Shown here piece by piece: positions 7,528 through 13,292 of a stretch of 13,292 nucleotides of DNA. The notes below the pieces were generated by a model. The model worked only from the letters and a program-made list of their open reading frames with translations. It did no database searches and had not been told where the DNA came from. The DNA is taken from positions 1-13,292 of the forward strand of contig JAZQFN010000063.1 of the NCBI GenBank assembly GCA_045539515.1. The letters are read 5' to 3'. The position numbers were made by a program, and so were the translations under genes. This stretch comes from RGIG8748 sp045539515. Lineage in GTDB: Bacteria; Bacillota; Clostridia; UMGS1810. Every line of letters starts with the position of its first letter. Within the stretch, counting starts at the first letter, position 1.

Positions 7528-7543
7528 CTACACAATATATTAA
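7512..7543 (+). repeat. 16-bp tandem duplication at the gene end
   Basis: CTACACAATATATTAA occurs twice without a gap (7512-7527 and 7528-7543). The first copy encodes the last residues and stop codon of the SLH protein, and the second lies in the 3' untranslated region. It looks like a recent slippage duplication with no effect on the protein. Confidence 0.9.
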
Positions 7544-7551
7544 ATAGTAAA

Positions 7552-7580
7552 GAAGCTCCCGGTATAATTCCGGGAGCTTC
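7552..7580. terminator. Bidirectional intrinsic terminator between convergent genes
   Basis: GAAGCTCCCGG (7552-7562) and CCGGGAGCTTC (7570-7580) form a perfect 11-bp GC-rich stem with a 7-nt loop. Short T-rich stretches follow on both strands. It lies 24 bp after the SLH gene and 13 bp after the end of the minus-strand phosphate transporter gene, so it can serve both. Confidence 0.85.
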
Positions 7581-7593
7581 GCTGTTTTGCTAA

Positions 7594-9342
7594 TTATGCA
7601 ATATAATATTTTTCTTTATAAGCATCGTAGTTGGCAGTAAAGTTTGTACCTTCCTCTTCCTTAATATGTCTTAAGTAGCTGTGGGTGTCAAAGCTGTCGT
7701 GAGATACACTTATAAGACATACACCTATATTGGAGCAATGGTCTGCCGCTCTTTCCATATTGGTAATAAGATCGGAGAATACAAAGCCTGTTTCTATTGT
7801 GCAGTTGTTGTTCTGAAGTCTTTCTATATGATTGGATCTCATCTTAAGTTTAAGACCGTCAATTACCTGTTCTAGGGGTTCTATTTTTTCTGCAAGTTTA
7901 ATATCCTCACCGGTAAATGCCTTGCAGGTATTATCAAGAATTTCCTCAAGAGCCTTCTTTGCCACATCAAGTTCTGCTCTTGCTTCCCCGGAAAAGACTA
8001 TCTTTTTGTCAGCTATTTCCTCTGCAGACTGCACTATATTTACCGCGTGGTCGGAAATTCTTTCAAAGTCACCTATGCAATGAAGCAGATTGGATATTTC
8101 TCTGCTGTCTTCTGCACTGAGGCTTTCTCTTGAAAGCTTTACAAGGAAGGTGCCGAGAACGTCTTCATATTTATCGGCTTTGCTTTCAAGTTCTCTTATT
8201 TCCGTTGCTTTCTGCGAATCATAATTTCCAACAAGTGCAAGTGAGCTGACAAATGCTTCCTTTGCAACACTTGCCATTTTGTCGGCAATCTTCTTAGCCT
8301 GAGCAATAGCTACGGGAGGAGTTGTCAGAAGTCTTTCGTCTATGATAGTTTCCGTCTGCACCTGCTTATTGTCTTTTACAATAAACATAGAGAGTTTTTC
8401 AAGCTGATTCACAAAGGGCACCATTATAACGGTAGCAAATATGTTGAATACAGTGTGTACTGCCGCAATACCTGCCGCATTAATAGGTTCGTTAAAGAAG
8501 GGAATACCCACAAGATACTGAATAGCGTAGAATACAGCCATAAAGCACAAAGTACCTATAATGTTGAAACTTAAGTGAACTACTGCAACTCTCTTGGCAT
8601 TCTTATTTGCACCTATTGACGAGAGGAGCGCGGTAACACAGGTACCTATATTCTGACCCATTATAATGGGAATTGCATTGGAATAGTAAATATTACCGGT
8701 TGTGGAAAGCGCCTGAAGTATACCAACGGATGCAGAAGAAGACTGAATAATTGCTGTAAGAACTGCACCGGCAAGTATACCAAACAGAGGATTGTTGAAT
8801 AGTGTGAGTATACTTGTAAAGGTTTCATTACCCTTAAGGCCCTCAACAGAACCACTCATCATATCCATACCAACCATAAGCACTGCAAAGCCCACCAGAA
8901 TTGAACCTGTATCCTTCTTTTTCTGCTCATTGAAGAACATAATAAGCACAATACCTATAAGTGCAAGTATCATAGAGAAAACAGAAGGCTTTAAAAACTG
9001 CATAACGGGGTTGTTGCCCTCGATGCCTGTAAGACTTAAAAGCCACGCTGTAATTGTGGTACCTATATTTGCACCCATAATTACACCGATTGCCTGTTTG
9101 AGTTTCATAATACCGGAGTTTACAAAACCTACAACCATTACCGTTGTAGCAGAAGAACTCTGTATTATTGAAGTTACACCGGCACCCAGTAATATGCCCT
9201 TGAAGCGGTTTGAAGTCATACTTTCAAGTATTGATTTAAGCTTACCGCCGCCACGTCTTTCAAGGCCGGCACCCATAACATCCATACCAAACAGGAAGAT
9301 TGCAAGACCTCCCAAAAGGGTTATAATTTCAAATATTCCCAT
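7594..9342 (-). CDS. Na+/phosphate cotransporter with PhoU-like domain (NptA/YjbB type)
   Basis: The 582-residue protein has an inverted-repeat membrane half (about 1-320) carrying the two family signatures: GAGVTSIIQSSSA with QSSSA at 61-65 plus GVIMGANIGTT, and GAVLTAIIQSSSA with QSSSA at 200-204 plus PIIMGQNIGT. These QSSSx motifs bind Na+ and phosphate in the SLC34-related Na/Pi family. The C-terminal half (about 345-560) is a helical PhoU-like domain that faces the cytoplasm and is thought to regulate transport or relay phosphate status. Length is typical and nothing is missing. ATG 9342 has AAAGGA 8 nt upstream. It is a single-gene unit with its own promoter and terminator. No pst, phoU or phoPR gene is nearby. 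The direction of phosphate flow is not predictable from sequence. Confidence 0.93.
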   Translation of the reverse strand: MGIFEIITLLGGLAIFLFGMDVMGAGLERRGGGKLKSILESMTSNRFKGILLGAGVTSIIQSSSATTVMVVGFVNSGIMKLKQAIGVIMGANIGTTITAWLLSLTGIEGNNPVMQFLKPSVFSMILALIGIVLIMFFNEQKKKDTGSILVGFAVLMVGMDMMSGSVEGLKGNETFTSILTLFNNPLFGILAGAVLTAIIQSSSASVGILQALSTTGNIYYSNAIPIIMGQNIGTCVTALLSSIGANKNAKRVAVVHLSFNIIGTLCFMAVFYAIQYLVGIPFFNEPINAAGIAAVHTVFNIFATVIMVPFVNQLEKLSMFIVKDNKQVQTETIIDERLLTTPPVAIAQAKKIADKMASVAKEAFVSSLALVGNYDSQKATEIRELESKADKYEDVLGTFLVKLSRESLSAEDSREISNLLHCIGDFERISDHAVNIVQSAEEIADKKIVFSGEARAELDVAKKALEEILDNTCKAFTGEDIKLAEKIEPLEQVIDGLKLKMRSNHIERLQNNNCTIETGFVFSDLITNMERAADHCSNIGVCLISVSHDSFDTHSYLRHIKEEEGTNFTANYDAYKEKYYIA

Positions 9343-9372
9343 AATATTATCCTTTCTTTTTTGTTTTTCGTC

Positions 9373-9401
9373 ATTATAAAGCTTAACATTTCAAATGTAA
9401 A
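9373..9401 (-). promoter_or_regulatory. Promoter of the Na/Pi cotransporter gene
   Basis: On the minus strand TTTACA (9396-9401), an exact 17-bp spacer and TATAAT (9373-9378) form a near-consensus sigma-A promoter 30 bp upstream of the start codon. Confidence 0.75.
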
Positions 9402-9443
9402 ATCCGATATCTTTATAGTGTAAAGTTTAACTTAAATATAATA

Positions 9444-9490
9444 AAAAGAATGTAAAAAAGCTCCCGAAGAGAGCTTTTTTACATTCTTTT
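9444..9490 (-). terminator. Strong intrinsic terminator after rhaB
   Basis: Positions 9444-9463 are perfectly complementary to 9471-9490 (20 bp, 7-nt loop). The stem core is GAGC/GCTC flanked by A6/T6, so the U-rich side serves as the tract in both directions. It lies 20 bp downstream of the rhamnulokinase stop and insulates it from the Na/Pi promoter. Confidence 0.9.
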
Positions 9491-9510
9491 ATATTGATTA
9501 TCAGATTTTA

Positions 9511-10965
9511 TTACTGCAATATGCCGAGAAATCTTTCGTATGCACCATCAAAGCCGCTGTCCTTGGGCTCATAGTGCACAACTGCAAAGGAATCAGCAAT
9601 AATCTTTCTGGCTTCGGCAAGGTCTTTGATTTCCCCTGCAGCAATAAGCTGTACGGCAACATTACCTGCTGCGGTAGCTTCTATGGGACCTGCTATTACC
9701 GGTACTCCGGTAGCATCGGATGTCATCTGACAAAGGAAGCCGTCCTTTGTGCCTCCGCCTACCATATGAATTGCCTTAAAATCACTTCCGGTACATTCTT
9801 TAAGATTATCGAAAGTAAACTTATACTTCATGGCAAGGCTTTCGTAAATACAACGTACTACTTCGCCGTCTGTTTCGGGAACAGCCTGACCTGTAGCCTT
9901 GCAGAAATCCTTGATTCTCTGAACCTGATTTCCGGGAGTTACAAATACCTGAGCATCAGGGTCTATGAAGCATTTAAAGGGAGTTGCCTCTCTTGCCATA
10001 GCTTCCATATCCGCATAGCTGTAATCCTTGCCGTCACGCTTAAATTGACGACGGGTTTCCTGAATAATCCAAAGTCCGATGATATTCTTTAAAAATCTTG
10101 TGGTATCATCATAGCCGGTTTCATTGGTGATATCCAGCTTCTGGGACATTTCATTTATGCAGGGAGCTTTAAGCTCTGTGCCGAAAAGACTCCATGTACC
10201 GCAGGAAATATACACAAAGCTTTCCTCCGATGCAGGAACTGCAGCAACGGCGCTGGCAGTATCGTGGCCGGCAACTGCTATTACGGACTTGGCATCTATG
10301 CCTATTTCCTCGCATATTTCTTTTTTAAGAACACCAACCTTAGTGCCGGGGTCTACCAACGAAGGGAAAAGCGAACGCTTAAGGCCTATTTTGTCTATAA
10401 GCTCCCAGTTCCATTCTTTGGTGTAAGGGTTAAGCAATGCAGAGGTAGATGCCTCACTCTTTTCACCATATACCTCTCCTGTAAGGAGATATCCGAAAAG
10501 TTCCGGCATCATAATAAACTTATCTGCAATTTCATAGACATCGCTTGTCTTTGTCTTATCCGCAAAAAGCTGATAGATTGTATTAAAGTTCATAGACTGT
10601 ATACCCGATGCTTTATACAGCTCTTCATCGGAGATTATCTCTCTGATTTTATCGGGAACATCAAGTGTTCTTTCATCTCTGTAGTTATACGGATTTGAAA
10701 GAAGCTTACCGTTTTTGGTAACAAGGGCATAATCCACGCCCCATGTATCTACACCTATACTTGTAAAATCAACATCCTTAACCTTGCGAATTCCCTGCTT
10801 TACCTCGTGGAAAAGTCTGGGTAAATCCCAGTAGAATCCGTCATTTATACTCACCGGTTCATTATCAAAGCGATGAACCTCTTCCAAAACAAGTTTCCCG
10901 TTTTCCAGACTGCCCAATATGGCACGTCCGCTGGAAGCACCGAAATCAAATGCAAGAACCTTCAT
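9511..10965 (-). CDS. rhaB: Rhamnulokinase
   Basis: It phosphorylates L-rhamnulose to L-rhamnulose-1-phosphate with ATP, the second step of L-rhamnose catabolism, in the cytoplasm. This is an FGGY-family kinase of 484 aa, normal for RhaB. Visible signatures are the N-terminal phosphate-binding AFDFGASSGR (5-14), GVDTWGVDYAL (71-81), the GHDTASAV block with likely catalytic base D235, YISCGTWSLFG in the second lobe, IIGLWIIQETRRQ, and the C-terminal MVGGGTKDGFL. The combination SSGR, GVDTWGVD and GHDTASA is characteristic of rhamnulokinase rather than xylulo- or glycerol kinase. ATG 10965 has GGAGTGA about 10 nt upstream. It stands alone: no rhamnose isomerase, aldolase, mutarotase, transporter or regulator is adjacent, so the rest of the pathway must be elsewhere. 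Confidence 0.93.
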   Translation of the reverse strand: MKVLAFDFGASSGRAILGSLENGKLVLEEVHRFDNEPVSINDGFYWDLPRLFHEVKQGIRKVKDVDFTSIGVDTWGVDYALVTKNGKLLSNPYNYRDERTLDVPDKIREIISDEELYKASGIQSMNFNTIYQLFADKTKTSDVYEIADKFIMMPELFGYLLTGEVYGEKSEASTSALLNPYTKEWNWELIDKIGLKRSLFPSLVDPGTKVGVLKKEICEEIGIDAKSVIAVAGHDTASAVAAVPASEESFVYISCGTWSLFGTELKAPCINEMSQKLDITNETGYDDTTRFLKNIIGLWIIQETRRQFKRDGKDYSYADMEAMAREATPFKCFIDPDAQVFVTPGNQVQRIKDFCKATGQAVPETDGEVVRCIYESLAMKYKFTFDNLKECTGSDFKAIHMVGGGTKDGFLCQMTSDATGVPVIAGPIEATAAGNVAVQLIAAGEIKDLAEARKIIADSFAVVHYEPKDSGFDGAYERFLGILQ

Positions 10966-11000
10966 ATAATAATCACTCCATTAATTAAAATTATATATAA

Positions 11001-11029
11001 ATTCTATCATACAGCCGATAAAATATCAA
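11001..11029 (-). promoter_or_regulatory. Promoter of rhaB
   Basis: Minus-strand TTGATA (11024-11029), a 17-bp spacer and TAGAAT (11001-11006) form a good sigma-A-type promoter 36 bp upstream of the start. It is back-to-back with the spoIIGA promoter, so the two share a 162-bp intergenic region. No catabolite (cre) site was identified with confidence. Confidence 0.65.
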
Positions 11030-11056
11030 TAATTAATTTTTCCGCAAGGACTTGTT

Positions 11057-11090
11057 TTTACAAAATTCCCCCTTCCCCCTGTGATACAAT
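11057..11090 (+). promoter_or_regulatory. spoIIG-type promoter with 22-bp spacer
   Basis: TTTACA (11057-11062) and TACAAT (11085-11090, preceded by TGA) are separated by 22 bp. The B. subtilis spoIIG promoter is known for a 22-bp spacer and for needing Spo0A~P to be used by sigma-A. A one-mismatch 0A-box (minus-strand TGCGGAA against TGNCGAA, 11040-11046) lies just upstream of the -35. The spacing is seen; Spo0A control is inferred. Confidence 0.55.
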
Positions 11091-11127
11091 CAAATTAACA
11101 TCCTCCCTATGAAAGGAGATGATATAA

Positions 11128-12012
11128 ATACAGATAATCTATATAGACATACTTTTTGCCACAAACTTTATTATGAATGTTGCAATTTTTGAGGCAACTG
11201 CCATTATTACAAAACAATCCGTAAAAACTTTACGCATTGTAATTTCATCTGTACTGGGCGCCGCATATGCCTGTGTCCTTTTTGGAGCAGATATTGTTTT
11301 TGCAGGTCTTTTGCCCATAAAAATCATCTTCGGATTTATCATTACAGCAATTGCATTTAAGCCTAAAACTATGCGTGCTTTTATAAAGAAAACCCTTGTG
11401 TTTCACGGAGTCACTCTGGCTTACGGTTTTTTAATTACGGGGCTTCTCTATTTTACAGATTTGGGTCTGATGTTCGGCGGAGCTGTGAAAAACGGCATTT
11501 TTTATTTTGACATACCCCTATGGTTTATTATACCTGCAAGCATTATGGCACCCATATCGGCCGCATTAGTCAGCAGGATAACCTCACATTCTCCCGTAAA
11601 GGAATGCCACGTAATAACATTGGAGCACCGTGGATTAAAAACTCATATTACAGCACTTGCCGATACGGGCAACTTTCTTAAAGACCCCTACAACGGAAAC
11701 GACGTAATAATCGTTGAAAAAGAGGCTATTTTACCATTGTTTCCGTCAGAGTGTTTATGCACGGAAAACTTTTCTTCATTGCCCGGGGGATTCAGACTGA
11801 TTCCATATTCATCCCTGGGTAATTCCACAGGATTTATTGCGGGATTTGTACCCGATAAAATTGCAATAGAAAAAACTACTGTCACCCGGGTGACAATTGC
11901 AGTATATGACGGCATACTGAGCCAAAGCGGCGATTATAGTGCTGTTTCAAAACCAATAACAATTTTTGCGAAAGGACATAATCTATGCTCAGAGAAAAGC
12001 TTATTATCATAA
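11128..12012 (+). CDS. spoIIGA: Sporulation sigma-E processing peptidase SpoIIGA
   Basis: This mother-cell membrane aspartic protease cleaves pro-sigma-E after a signal from the forespore. The protein is 294 aa (309 in B. subtilis). About residues 1-150 are hydrophobic with several membrane segments, and the C-terminal half carries the protease motif LADTGNFLKDP with catalytic D179. Homology begins well upstream of the first ATG (11173): residues IIYIDILFATNFIMN match the family N-terminus. In that frame a TAA stop at 11125-11127 is followed directly by ATA at 11128, placed 9 nt after the ribosome site GGAG (11115-11118). I therefore propose a non-canonical AUA start. The ATG at 11173 has no ribosome site and would remove the start of the first membrane helix. 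The gene overlaps sigE by 28 bp, so the pair is cotranscribed and coupled. Confidence 0.9.
   Translation: MQIIYIDILFATNFIMNVAIFEATAIITKQSVKTLRIVISSVLGAAYACVLFGADIVFAGLLPIKIIFGFIITAIAFKPKTMRAFIKKTLVFHGVTLAYGFLITGLLYFTDLGLMFGGAVKNGIFYFDIPLWFIIPASIMAPISAALVSRITSHSPVKECHVITLEHRGLKTHITALADTGNFLKDPYNGNDVIIVEKEAILPLFPSECLCTENFSSLPGGFRLIPYSSLGNSTGFIAGFVPDKIAIEKTTVTRVTIAVYDGILSQSGDYSAVSKPITIFAKGHNLCSEKSLLS
11880..11895. repeat. 16-bp perfect palindrome inside spoIIGA
   Basis: TGTCACCCGGGTGACA is a perfect palindrome encoding part of TVTRVT. It lies 90 bp upstream of the sigE start and has the size and symmetry of a dimeric repressor operator. It may equally be a chance result of coding sequence. Confidence 0.5.
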
Positions 12013-12680
12013 TACAAAAACTCTTTAAAGATGACATCCACTACATAGGCGGAAGTTCAACCCTTCCGCCTCCTCTTGAAAAAAACGAAGAAGAACGGCT
12101 TATTGAATTACTTAAAACAAATCCTTCCAAGGCAAGAAACGAGCTTATAGAGCGAAACCTCAGACTTGTTGTATACATATCCAAAAAATTTGAAAACACG
12201 GGTATAAATATAGAAGATCTTATAAGCATCGGCACCATAGGACTTATAAAGGCCATAAACACCTTTAACCCCGAAAAAAACATCAAGCTGGCAACCTATG
12301 CTTCGCGCTGTATAGAGAATGAGATACTTATGTATCTGAGAAAAAACAACGGAAGAAAAACCGAAATTTCCATAGATGAACCTTTAAATGTGGATTGGGA
12401 CGGAAATGAACTTCTTTTATCCGACATACTGGGAACAGATAACGATATAATTTACCATAATCTGGAAACAGAGATAGACAAGGAGCTTTTGGAAATAGCT
12501 ATGCAAACCCTTAGCCCACGTGAAAGAAACATTCTGGAGCTGCGTTTCGGTATACGCCGCCGAGATGCCAAAACTCAAAAAGAAGTGGCAGATATACTGG
12601 GAATAAGCCAATCATACATCTCCCGTCTTGAGAAAAAAATAATATCCAGACTCAAAAAAGAAATTACACGGTTGATCTGA
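11985..12680 (+). CDS. sigE: RNA polymerase sigma-E factor (early mother cell)
   Basis: Pro-sigma-E directs RNA polymerase to early mother-cell sporulation genes once cleaved by SpoIIGA. The 231-residue sequence is a clear match: pro-sequence 1-23 (hydrophobic IIIIQKLF, ending at the conserved YIGG, 20-23), then LPPPL, regions 2.1-2.4 (about 57-120: ERNLRLVVYI, FENTGINIEDLISIGTIGLIKA, NIKLATYASRCIENEILMYLR), the DEPLNVDWDGNELLLSD block (131-147), and the region 4.2 helix-turn-helix TQKEVADILGISQSYISRLE (197-216). The pro-sequence is several residues shorter than in B. subtilis, where about 27 are removed. ATG 11985 has AAAGGA 9 nt upstream, within the spoIIGA coding end. Many Firmicutes have sigG directly downstream; here a small membrane protein gene follows instead. 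Confidence 0.97.
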   Translation: MLREKLIIIIQKLFKDDIHYIGGSSTLPPPLEKNEEERLIELLKTNPSKARNELIERNLRLVVYISKKFENTGINIEDLISIGTIGLIKAINTFNPEKNIKLATYASRCIENEILMYLRKNNGRKTEISIDEPLNVDWDGNELLLSDILGTDNDIIYHNLETEIDKELLEIAMQTLSPRERNILELRFGIRRRDAKTQKEVADILGISQSYISRLEKKIISRLKKEITRLI

Positions 12681-12733
12681 AAATAATATTGAAACCCCGG
12701 AGAAACTACTTATTCCATAAATGTATATATTTA

Positions 12734-12762
12734 CATAATACGGCGTATACTTAGAATACAAT
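12734..12762 (+). promoter_or_regulatory. Candidate sporulation (sigma-E-like) promoter
   Basis: CATAAT (12734-12739), a 15-bp spacer and AATACAAT (12755-12762) resemble the sigma-E pattern ATA...CATACAAT. An overlapping sigma-A reading, TTTACA (12730-12735), 16 bp, TAGAAT (12752-12757), is also possible. It lies 20 bp upstream of the small membrane protein start. Confidence 0.4.
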
Positions 12763-12782
12763 AACAAAAAGGAGTTTATAAT

Positions 12783-13013
12783 ATGCCGGGAAAAAAAGTT
12801 AATGTACTAAGTCAGTTCTTCTGTGTTTTTAAATCCAAAAAGCCCGCTGAACGGGATATCGTGTCCATGGCGGACAAGATTATAGAGGATTATATTTTCT
12901 CCAAAAACAAGCTGATACGCCGCAAAGAAAAGAAAAATCCGGGAACAAATATTCTGATTGTTGCGGGATTAATTGCAGCCGGAACCATCCTTCTTATTTT
13001 AAATATAATATAG
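12783..13013 (+). CDS. Small tail-anchored membrane protein, unknown function
   Basis: I do not recognise this 76-residue protein. Residues 1-52 are polar and strongly basic (KKPAERD, RRKEKK), with one Cys at 14. Residues 55-76 form one hydrophobic helix (NILIVAGLIAAGTILLILNII) ending at the C-terminus, so it is probably a single-pass, tail-anchored inner-membrane protein with the basic part in the cytoplasm. The ribosome site AAGGAG lies 8 nt before ATG 12783, supporting the gene and its start. It lies 102 bp after sigE with its own candidate promoter and is followed by a terminator, so it is probably a single-gene unit. A sporulation role is suggested only by position. Confidence 0.75.
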   Translation: MPGKKVNVLSQFFCVFKSKKPAERDIVSMADKIIEDYIFSKNKLIRRKEKKNPGTNILIVAGLIAAGTILLILNII

Positions 13014-13116
13014 CAAAAGGGAATGTAAAAAAAGTCCAGACCGCAAAAAGGCAGGAATAAGAAAGAATACAGAGTATAAATTATCCTGTAAATCATTTAA
13101 AATTACCATAAATGTT

Positions 13117-13146
13117 GAAAAACATCTGTTTTACCAGATGTTTTTC
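13117..13146 (+). terminator. Intrinsic terminator
   Basis: GAAAAACATCTG (13117-13128) pairs with CAGATGTTTTTC (13135-13146), a 12-bp stem with a 6-nt loop and a T5 run on its 3' side. It lies about 100 bp after the small membrane protein gene and ends the sporulation segment. No gene was seen in 13014-13186. Confidence 0.85.
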
Positions 13147-13186
13147 TTCAAATATATGCCTTTTTGCTATTGCCAAATCTCACCTC

Positions 13187-13292
13187 TCGACGTGCCCTCG
13201 CACGCCTTCGGGTTAACGCTCAAAGCAAGTCAAAGCCTTGCTTTGAGTTCGATTTGACAATTCTGAATCGTTTTTTCCTATTCCCTAAGGGA
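13187..13292. repeat. Structured dispersed repeat, copy 2 (cut by the window end)
   Basis: Matches 1-106 in the same orientation with three substitutions (A for C at unit position 30, G for A at 32, G for T at 103). The 11-bp CTCAAAGCAAG/CTTGCTTTGAG stem, the UUCG mini-hairpin and the hairpin followed by T6 are all kept. It is cut where the long palindrome of copy 1 would begin. The sequence left of 13187 is unrelated to any phage gene, so this copy sits in an ordinary chromosomal intergenic region. Confidence 0.9.

Noticed and set aside
8792..9379. 195-residue open frame antisense to the Na/Pi transporter
   Set aside because: It is hydrophobic only because it mirrors membrane segments; it has no ribosome site and covers the transporter's promoter and start region.
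9379..9440. Possible PhoP box (TTTACA-like repeats) upstream of the Na/Pi gene
   Set aside because: Two TTTACA copies on the minus strand start 23 bp apart, not in the 11-bp phase expected for Pho boxes, and one is simply the -35 element.
11109..11195. Short frame starting ATGAAAGGAG that overlaps the spoIIGA start
   Set aside because: It has no ribosome site of its own, uses the spoIIGA ribosome site as coding sequence and encodes nothing recognisable.
1..13292. The end repeats as attL/attR of one integrated element
   Set aside because: The segment between them contains spoIIGA-sigE and other chromosomal genes and no integrase, and the copies differ at three sites; a dispersed repeat is simpler.
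1..13292. The window as a closed circular phage or plasmid with overlapping ends
   Set aside because: The terminal copies are not identical, and the gene content is chromosomal with no replication gene.

Overview
The window looks like chromosome from a low-GC, endospore-forming Firmicute of class Clostridia, probably a gut-type lineage. This rests on spoIIGA-sigE, strong AGGAGG-type ribosome binding sites, a TTG start, SLH wall anchoring and sigma-A-like promoters. Family or genus cannot be fixed from what is visible. No tRNA, rRNA, CRISPR array, integrase or IS transposase was seen.

Layout. (1) 1-144: one copy of a structured intergenic repeat; a second, partial copy in the same orientation closes the window (13187-13292). 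They match at all but 3 of 106 positions. (2) 148-4730, minus strand: a compact phage capsid and DNA-packaging operon, in transcription order scaffold protein, N4-gp56-family major capsid protein, small conserved-type protein, TerS and TerL. No portal, protease, tail, lysis, integrase or repressor gene lies beside it inside the window. Hairpins sit at both ends of the capsid gene. (3) 5008-7527, plus strand: a secreted protein with a phosphodiester glycosidase (NAGPA-type) domain, Ig-like region and three C-terminal SLH repeats, with its own promoter. (4) 7594-9342 and 9511-10965, minus strand: a Na+/Pi cotransporter with a PhoU-like tail and a rhamnulokinase, each with its own promoter and separated by a strong hairpin terminator. 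(5) 11128-12680, plus strand: the sporulation pair spoIIGA-sigE, overlapping by 28 bp, then a 76-residue tail-anchored membrane protein (12783-13013) with a possible sporulation promoter, a terminator and the second repeat copy.

How the parts work together: SpoIIGA is the membrane protease that activates pro-sigma-E in the mother cell, and the two genes are translationally linked. The intergenic region shared with rhaB carries a spoIIG-like promoter with a 22-bp spacer. SpoIIGA appears to start at a rare AUA codon. The phage operon is intact at the reading-frame level and has a candidate promoter of its own. It could be the edge of a prophage continuing past the left border, a remnant, or a small capsid-packaging cassette. 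The window cannot decide, because it stops in a repeat immediately downstream of TerL.
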